DNA of 64,000 bases from positions 868,001-932,000 of the forward strand of contig NZ_JBIQOI010000002.1 in the NCBI RefSeq assembly GCF_044197065.1. The letters run 5' to 3'. Every line of letters starts with the position of its first letter. The first letter of the stretch is position 1. Source of the DNA: Kluyvera ascorbata_C. Its GTDB lineage: Bacteria; Pseudomonadota; Gammaproteobacteria; Enterobacterales; Enterobacteriaceae. The position numbers and the translations under genes are program-made. The notes beneath the pieces were generated by a model that saw only the letters and a program-made list of their open reading frames with translations, did no database searches and had not been told where the DNA came from. Positions 59,601 through 64,000 of the stretch are shown in pieces.

Positions 59601-60734
59601 CCCGTACTGGTAGGTGTAGCTCAGGCCTGCCGGGTTCAGCTGCTCCGTCACCCGTCCGGTGGCATCGTACCGGTAGGTGGTCAGCGGACGTCCGGCGTAC
59701 TGATGGGCCACCATCCGCCCCGGATGCGCCGTGTCGTATTCAAAGCTTCGTACCTGTTCGCCGCCACGGTCATACACTACTGCCAGTTCGCCGCGCGGCG
59801 TGTATTCATAGCGCGTCAGCGGTGCCGCAGGCAGGTTATCCGGGAATTCCGGGTCGTGTGTCAGCCAGACCGCGTCAAGACGGATACCGCTGTCGGTGCC
59901 GTAGCCGGACACCGGCATCGCGTCAGGAAATAGAGGGATTTTAGCACCGGAAACCCGCGCAGCTTCTGCCCGCTGCGCCTGCGTTGTCAGTACCAGCCGG
60001 AAACGGCGACCTGCGCCATCGGTGACGGCGGTAATGTGTCCGGTGAATTCCCCCTGCGCCTCCCGGTGAAAGCAGAGCGTACGTCCGAAACGGTCCGCCA
60101 GGCCGGCCAGCACGCGATAAGGCGGCAGCGGCGCCGGCAGAACCTCATCCACGCCAGGTACGCGTTCGGCCCAGCCCAGAACCCACCACGGCCCCTGCGT
60201 GCTGTTCGTTGCCAGATAAATCTGCGGACTTAAGCGGATATCTTCCGGCAGGGTCTGCCACAGTCGGTGTAGCGTATTGCTTTCATGCAGTTGCGGTACG
60301 CCGCCGCGGGCCAGCCACAGGGATTCGCTGCGGCTGAACGCCGTTTCGCCGGGAAACAGGGGCTCAAAGTGAATGCTGCGCCCGGCGTTGTCGTTAAGGA
60401 TAAGTTCGTCATCACGAAGCTGTAAGCGGATGTCAGCAGGCGCTTTCCATCCGGGGCCGAGGAAGCTTACCGGGGCAGGTGTCTTCGTCTGATAACTGCT
60501 GTACGAGCGGGAGAGGATAAACGGCAGCGGGCCGGGCAGAGCCATATCGGTCTCGCCGGGGAAGACTTTCGCCCCGAGCAGCGGGTTAACCGGGTTGCCT
60601 GACGTTATCCCACCGGGACACACCGAACAGGCTACGCCGGTGGGGGCGCCAATAAACACCCCGGCAGAGCCCTGGACGATGGGCCCGCCGAATTTCGTCA
60701 TATCACCCATGCGGGCGGCAGGTTTTCCGCTCAT
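56637..60734 (-). CDS. PAAR-domain Rhs-family polymorphic toxin (type VI effector type)
   Basis: 1365-residue Rhs protein. The N-terminus is PAAR-like (MSGKPAARMGDMTKFGGPIV, then GVACSVCPGG), which tips the T6SS spike. A DUF6531-like segment follows (GETDMALPGPLPFILSRSY). From about 300 to 1200 there are many YD repeats (such as YDATGRVTEQLNPAG, YDAAGRITQLTNENG) that build the cocoon. The core closes with RYYNPQLGRYITQDPIGLEGGWNPYAYPLNP, the cleavage region. The last 136 residues, from NPLILGVAALMSCG, form the toxin tip: a hydrophobic helix, then a Cys-rich domain (seven Cys) ending QCFGGGDKAHMEEENKAY...C. I cannot name its family or activity. No T6SS structural genes are in the window. Confidence 0.92.
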   Translation of the reverse strand: MSGKPAARMGDMTKFGGPIVQGSAGVFIGAPTGVACSVCPGGITSGNPVNPLLGAKVFPGETDMALPGPLPFILSRSYSSYQTKTPAPVSFLGPGWKAPADIRLQLRDDELILNDNAGRSIHFEPLFPGETAFSRSESLWLARGGVPQLHESNTLHRLWQTLPEDIRLSPQIYLATNSTQGPWWVLGWAERVPGVDEVLPAPLPPYRVLAGLADRFGRTLCFHREAQGEFTGHITAVTDGAGRRFRLVLTTQAQRAEAARVSGAKIPLFPDAMPVSGYGTDSGIRLDAVWLTHDPEFPDNLPAAPLTRYEYTPRGELAVVYDRGGEQVRSFEYDTAHPGRMVAHQYAGRPLTTYRYDATGRVTEQLNPAGLSYTYQYGKNVVAITDSLNRREVLHTEGEGGLKRVVKKELADGGRIHSEFDIVGRLVAQTDAAGRQTRYWLSPASGQVTAIVAPDGRRTEFYYNDQRQLTGTVYPDGLKHRQEYDEQGRLLTETSRHGDITRYFYDIPGSELPCAIEDATGSRKTFTRNRYGQLLTFTDCSGCETRYEYNRFGQITAVHHEEGLSVYQAYDNQGRFISRKDAQGHKTLYEYNVAGDLTAVIHPDGSRRETQYDASGRPVSITEGGLTRSMTYDAAGRITQLTNENGSHTMFTYDVMGRLTQETGFDGRTQRYGYSLTGQLIRSEDESLVTLWHYDEADRLTYRTVNEKEAERWQYNERGWLTAISHLSDGYRVAVHYGYDDKGRMTRETQTVHAPQTNERLWEHVTRHDYQNGLANKTTPDHLPPVEWLTYGSGYLAGMKLGDTPLIDLTRDRLHRKTLCRFGTYELASAYDAGGQLQRHTLNLTALNREYAYNGSGQLVRISGPLQQRHYQYDDAGRLHQVFQTTPAKTTTDYFTDPAGNRIADRQQYPALPAHFPDNRISEDAHWFYHHDEHGRLTEKDERRIRDGGSHSHHYHYDNQHRLAHYVRVLESRYLYDPLGRRVGKRLWKNQTERESLTGKAYLWLNPAPEVTWYGWDGDRLTTTQTENCRIQTIYTPGTFTPLVRIETDMTELAKAAHRTLAEKLQQDAGMTFVPELLEMLNGLEAELRQGDISAPNQQWLAQCGLTPEQMKNQMEPEYTPLRKIHLYHCDHRGLPLALINPDGNIAWCAEYDEWGNVQREDNPDNLQQLIRLPGQQWDEETGLCYNRHRYYNPQLGRYITQDPIGLEGGWNPYAYPLNPITEIDPQGLNPLILGVAALMSCGLLSSAGVIQSGQQHRDQYGRKVNPEADKLTNEHKSGLNLGGNCTPQDLSDLQNEKNRLCNQSRACAPQMPRNEILRRYEVNLACASVRKQINNQCFGGGDKAHMEEENKAYKTAADCSGLMK

Positions 60735-60932
60735 GTAAAATCCTTTTGCTGTCTGTGATAAGAACGAAAGTATTAGAAGTGATATGAGAGCGAAAGGATG
60801 TGACTGCCGTTCGGTTTTTGCCGAAGAGAAGCATTAAAGCTATTGTTTTTTATATAGTTAATAGGTGGCAGCAATGGTTTTATTTTTCAAATCCAACCAG
60901 CTGATGAATCAATACATCAAAACGTCTTAATC
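60735..60932. other. rhs upstream region
   Basis: An AT-rich stretch of about 200 bp between the rhs start and the pgl terminator. It should hold the rhs promoter, but no clear -35/-10 pair or regulator site stands out. Confidence 0.4.
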
Positions 60933-60967
60933 AAAAAAAGCACCGACGACATATTCCTTCGGTGCTT
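60933..60967 (-). terminator. Terminator of pgl
   Basis: On the minus strand AAGCACCGA and TCGGTGCTT enclose AGGAATATGTCG-type loop sequence and are followed by seven T. It lies inside the interval gained with the rhs module, directly after the right copy of the pgl repeat. Confidence 0.85.
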
Positions 60968-60975
60968 AAAATACA

Positions 60976-61197
60976 CGATTAATACGCGTTAACCACCACC
61001 CACATCGGGCCCTGGCCTACCGCGTAACGCCCTTTCTCCTGCAACAGCCCCTGCTCACCGGCAATCTCATACACCGCGACGTGGTGCGATTTCTGTCCGG
61101 TAGCAATCAGGTACTTCCCGCTGTGATCGACGTTAAAGCCACGCGGCTGCGTTTCGGTCGGCTGGAAGCCTTCCACCGCCAGCACGCTGCCATCTTC
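60976..61197. repeat. Right direct repeat: 3' end of intact pgl
   Basis: Partner of the 55401-55622 copy, 219 of 222 positions identical by eye. Covers the last 73 codons of pgl plus three bases after the stop. Confidence 0.9.
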
Positions 61198-61974
61198 TGA
61201 TACGCTGAAAATGGTAATCAGGCTAGAGGTACGGTCACAGGTGTACAGGTGACGACCGTCTGGGGTGATATGAATATCGGCCGCCCAGCGGGTATCGGTA
61301 AAATCAGCAGGCATCATGTCCAGCGTCTGCACGCACTCGATTTTGCCGTACGGATCTTTAAGCTCCCAGACGTCCACAGAGCCGTTCAGTTCGTTAACGC
61401 AGTAACCGTACTGCTCGTTCGGATGGAACACCATGTGACGCGGGCCAGCGCCTTCTACGGTGGTCACTTCCGCTGGGTTCTGCGCGGACAGGAAGCCATC
61501 ATCGCTCAGGGTAAACAGGCAGATACGATCCTGCTTCAGCGCTGGCACCCACAGGGTGCGGTTGTCCGGGGAGATATTCGCTGAATGGCAGCCGTCCAGC
61601 CCTTCCACGACCGTCACGGTGTCGCGCGGCAAGCCATCTTCCAGACGAATCACGCTGACGTTGGCCTGGTTATAGGAGGCGCTAAAGATGAAGTTGCCTT
61701 TGCGGTCGGTAGAGATGTGGGTTGGGCTACCCGGCAGCGGCGCCTCGGCTTCATAGGTCAGTGCGCCATCGTCCGGCGCAATGCGGTAGGCCAGCACGCG
61801 GAATTCAGGGCGTACGCCGACGTACAGAAAGCGTTTATCAGGGCTGATGACCATTGGCTGTACCTGACCTGGGACATCCACCACCTGAACCAACTTCAGG
61901 CTGCCGTCATGGTTCAGCGTCCAGACGTGGATCTGCTGACTCTCCGGGCTGGCGGTATAAACGGTCTGTTTCAT
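60979..61974 (-). CDS. pgl: 6-phosphogluconolactonase Pgl
   Basis: 331-residue seven-bladed beta-propeller lactonase (YbhE type) of the pentose phosphate pathway. The conserved blocks are FSASYNQANVSVI, GPRHMVFHPNEQYGYCVNEL and GGCH-like GCHSANISPDNRTLWVPAL, with the catalytic His/Arg/Glu region. The C-terminus QGPMWVVVNAY is intact. It is divergent from ybhA. The E. coli neighbours ybhDHIJ are missing; an rhs module occupies that side instead. Confidence 0.96.
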   Translation of the reverse strand: MKQTVYTASPESQQIHVWTLNHDGSLKLVQVVDVPGQVQPMVISPDKRFLYVGVRPEFRVLAYRIAPDDGALTYEAEAPLPGSPTHISTDRKGNFIFSASYNQANVSVIRLEDGLPRDTVTVVEGLDGCHSANISPDNRTLWVPALKQDRICLFTLSDDGFLSAQNPAEVTTVEGAGPRHMVFHPNEQYGYCVNELNGSVDVWELKDPYGKIECVQTLDMMPADFTDTRWAADIHITPDGRHLYTCDRTSSLITIFSVSEDGSVLAVEGFQPTETQPRGFNVDHSGKYLIATGQKSHHVAVYEIAGEQGLLQEKGRYAVGQGPMWVVVNAY

Positions 61975-62103
61975 GACTACTCCTTTCTGAAATCATTGAA
62001 TTGGCAGCGACGAAGCGCTGCCTGGTCCACACAATTTTGCCGTACAGGTATCTCGGTGTACCATCCTGCACAGCGAATTTTCTCTTTAATGCGAGACAAC
62101 ACT

Positions 62104-62922
62104 ATGACTGCACGTGTGATTGCCCTGGATCTGGACGGAACGCTCCTGACGCCTAAGAAAACCCTTCTTCCCTCTTCACTCGAAGCACTGAATCGTGCCC
62201 GTGCGGCGGGCTATCAATTAATGATTGTCACCGGTCGACATCACGTTGCCATTCATCCTTTTTATCAGGCACTGGCGTTAGATACACCTGCAATTTGTTG
62301 TAATGGCACTTATCTTTATGATTATCAAAATAAAAAAGTAATTACCGCTGACCCGATGCCGGTCGAAAAAGCCCAACAACTGATTACGCTGCTGGATGAA
62401 CATCAGGTACATGGCCTGATGTACGTCGACGATACCATGATGTATCAGTATCCAACTGGCCACGTGGTACGCACCAGCAACTGGGCGCAGAGTCTGCCGG
62501 AAGCCCAACGTCCGTCGTTCACCCAGGTTGATTCACTGGCGCAGGCCGCTCACGAAGTGGAGAACGTCTGGAAGTTTGCGCTGACCGATGAAAATGGCCA
62601 GAAACTGCGCGAATTCGCCGAGCACGTCGAAAAAACGCTGCAACTGGAGTGCGAGTGGTCGTGGCACGATCAGGTTGATATCTCCCGTCAAGGGAACAGC
62701 AAAGGCAAACGCCTGACGCAGTTTATCACCGACCAGGGCTGGTCGATGCAGGACGTGGTCGCATTTGGCGATAACTTTAACGATATCAGTATGCTGGAAG
62801 CAGCCGGAACCGGCGTGGCGATGGGCAATGCCGATGACGCGGTCAAAGCCCGCGCCAACGTGGTGATTGGCGACAACACCACCGATGCCATCGCCGATTA
62901 CATCAATAAACACCTGCTCTAA
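62104..62922 (+). CDS. ybhA: HAD-family (Cof-type) phosphatase YbhA
   Basis: 272-residue HAD phosphatase; E. coli YbhA hydrolyses pyridoxal phosphate and several sugar phosphates. Motif I is ALDLDGTLLT (nucleophile Asp9), motif II MIVTGRH, motif III the Lys in NSKGKRL, and motif IV VVAFGDNFNDISML. The ATG at 62104 gives the conserved N-terminus MTARVIALD; the longer frame is antisense to pgl. It converges on modC, one base apart. Confidence 0.95.
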   Translation: MTARVIALDLDGTLLTPKKTLLPSSLEALNRARAAGYQLMIVTGRHHVAIHPFYQALALDTPAICCNGTYLYDYQNKKVITADPMPVEKAQQLITLLDEHQVHGLMYVDDTMMYQYPTGHVVRTSNWAQSLPEAQRPSFTQVDSLAQAAHEVENVWKFALTDENGQKLREFAEHVEKTLQLECEWSWHDQVDISRQGNSKGKRLTQFITDQGWSMQDVVAFGDNFNDISMLEAAGTGVAMGNADDAVKARANVVIGDNTTDAIADYINKHLL

Positions 62923-63981
62923 TCAGGCGGTGATCGACACGCTTTTCACCTGAGCGTAGAGCCATTGGCCTGGCTTCACCGCCAGGTCATCTCTCGCCCA
63001 CGGGCTGATACGCGCCCACAGCGTGCGTCCGCTGACGTCCAGCTGTACTTCCACCTGGCCGTTATCGTCGTAACACTGCACCACCTTCGCGTGCAGCACG
63101 TTACGGATGCTGGTGTGTAGAGACGGTTGCAGCACCAGCGACACATCGGTGGCCTGAATGCGTACGCGCACCGCGCTCTGTAGCGGCTTCTCAAGCTTGT
63201 TGACCCAAATATGCTGGTCGCCGAGCGCCAGTGCGGTCATCGCGTAATGCGGATGATGTTCCAGCACCGTGACGCGCAGAATGCTGCTCTGCTGCTCCTG
63301 CGGCAGCCATGGATGCATCACGCTGCTGCCCCACACCTCTTCCAGGTTGCCGAAGGCTTTCACCTTGCCGCCTTCCAGCACCAGCACTTTGTCAGCCAGA
63401 TGCAGGATTTCGTCCAGCGAGTGGCTAACGTAGAGCATCGGTATATTAATTTCCCGCGCCAGACGCTGTAAGTAAGGCAGCAGCTCACGTTTACGCGGAA
63501 TATCGAGCGAGGCCAGCGGTTCATCCAGCAGCAGCAACTCAGGGGCGGTTAGCAATGCGCGGCCTATCGCCACGCGCTGTTTTTCCCCGCCAGAAAGGCT
63601 GCCGGGAAGCCTATCGAGCAGAGGCTCAATGCCGAGCAGCGCCACCAGCTTATCAAACTGGTCGGCCATGCTTTTTGCCATGCCGTAGCGCAGATTGCCG
63701 CGCACCTTATAGTGCGGGAACAGGCGCGCATCCTGGAACACGTAGCCGACACGGCGTTTTTCCGGCGCCAAACATACGCCTTGTTCCGCATCATTTAATA
63801 CGCGACCGTTGAGGACAATACGTCCCTGCTGCGGTTTCGTCAGGCCGCTGATGGCATTAATCAGCGACGTTTTACCCGCTCCGGAGACGCCAAACACGGC
63901 GGTAATACCCGAAGCCGGTAGGGATTCATCGATTTGCAGACAGTGCGTACCCAGCGTCTGGCTAAATTTCAGCTCCAGCAT
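62923..63981 (-). CDS. modC: Molybdate ABC transporter ATPase ModC
   Basis: 352-residue ATPase of the ModABC importer. Walker A is FGVSGAGKTSLIN. The signature is LSGGEKQRVAIGRALL, with Walker B LLLLDEPLASLD and switch His in YVSHSLDE. The C-terminal MOBE/TOBE domain (about 290-350) binds molybdate (SIRNVLHAKVVQ, VQLDVSGRTLWARISPWARDDL). It is the last gene of modABC, with the molybdenum-cofactor operon about 27 kb away in the same window. Confidence 0.96.
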   Translation of the reverse strand: MLELKFSQTLGTHCLQIDESLPASGITAVFGVSGAGKTSLINAISGLTKPQQGRIVLNGRVLNDAEQGVCLAPEKRRVGYVFQDARLFPHYKVRGNLRYGMAKSMADQFDKLVALLGIEPLLDRLPGSLSGGEKQRVAIGRALLTAPELLLLDEPLASLDIPRKRELLPYLQRLAREINIPMLYVSHSLDEILHLADKVLVLEGGKVKAFGNLEEVWGSSVMHPWLPQEQQSSILRVTVLEHHPHYAMTALALGDQHIWVNKLEKPLQSAVRVRIQATDVSLVLQPSLHTSIRNVLHAKVVQCYDDNGQVEVQLDVSGRTLWARISPWARDDLAVKPGQWLYAQVKSVSITA

Positions 63982-63983
63982 GG

Positions 63984-64000
63984 TTACGCTCCCATCCGAC
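63984..64000 (-). CDS. modB: Probable last codons of modB (molybdate permease)
   Basis: Upstream of modC, the expected place for modB, a frame ends ...MGA-TAA two bases before the modC ATG. Only five sense codons fall within the window, so the call rests on position alone. Confidence 0.35.

Noticed and set aside
61585..62103. N-terminal extension of ybhA by 173 codons
   Set aside because: The extension is antisense to pgl and not part of the HAD fold. The ATG at 62104 gives the conserved start.
1..64000. CRISPR arrays, tRNA or rRNA genes, complete insertion sequences
   Set aside because: Looked for regularly spaced direct repeats, tRNA-like cloverleaf ends and IS transposases. Only REP/BIME elements, one RAYT and the pgl repeat pair were found.

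Overview
The window is a chromosomal segment of an enteric gamma-proteobacterium (Enterobacteriaceae). Gene content and order follow the E. coli K-12 ybiT-ompX-dps-glnHPQ-fiu-dinG-rhlE-ybhGFSR-moa-uvrB-bio-ybhB-ybhC-pgl-mod segment almost throughout, and most proteins are recognisable full-length orthologues. Several insertions relative to K-12 suggest the Enterobacter/Klebsiella/Leclercia/Citrobacter neighbourhood, but the sequence alone does not fix the genus. No rRNA, tRNA, CRISPR array or complete insertion sequence was seen.

Layout. 1-9.6 kb: ABC-F protein YbiT (cut by the left edge), L,D-transpeptidase LdtB, an accessory GntR/GH1 6-phospho-beta-glucosidase pair with a twin palindromic operator, transporter YbiR, the manganese regulators MntR and MntS, the phosphoethanolamine transferase OpgE and a NicO-type Ni/Co permease. 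9.6-15.7 kb: OmpX, RhtA, Dps, the NtrC/sigma-54 controlled glnHPQ operon and RlmF. 15.8-22.4 kb: a flavin reductase-like gene, a REP-associated transposase (RAYT) between its own REP pairs, the Fur-type catecholate receptor Fiu with YbiX, YbiJ and YbiB. 22.4-33.4 kb: DinG, RhlE, CecR and the ybhGFSR ABC exporter, YbhQ and YbhL. 33.4-37.4 kb: moaABCDE behind a molybdenum-cofactor riboswitch, and YvcK/YbhK.

37.4-43.3 kb is the first departure from K-12. A complete lipid A modification module, eptA-pmrA-pmrB (basRS), sits between ybhK and uvrB. It is bracketed by two PmrA boxes. The second box points inward and drives an unannotated 30-codon, single-membrane-helix ORF whose end overlaps the end of pmrB. 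43.3-49.4 kb holds uvrB with its LexA box, the biotin genes bioBFCD/bioA around the BirA operator, and ybhB, whose ribosome-binding site lies inside a perfect 15-bp hairpin.

49.4-53.8 kb carries mtlADR (mannitol) behind four near-perfect CRP sites and a leader whose two ends are complementary over 12 bp. It lies in the ybhB-ybhC interval that holds the phage lambda attachment site in K-12, and a 14/15 match to the lambda attB core is still present just before ybhC.

55.4-61.2 kb is the second departure: a PAAR-Rhs effector with an AT-rich C-terminal tip and a candidate immunity gene. The module is flanked by 222-bp direct repeats of the 3' end of pgl. The distal repeat is fused in frame to a deleted Rhs core remnant. 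This looks like an inserted, potentially excisable toxin cassette. The window ends with pgl, ybhA, modC and a probable scrap of modB. BIME/REP elements occupy many intergenic gaps.
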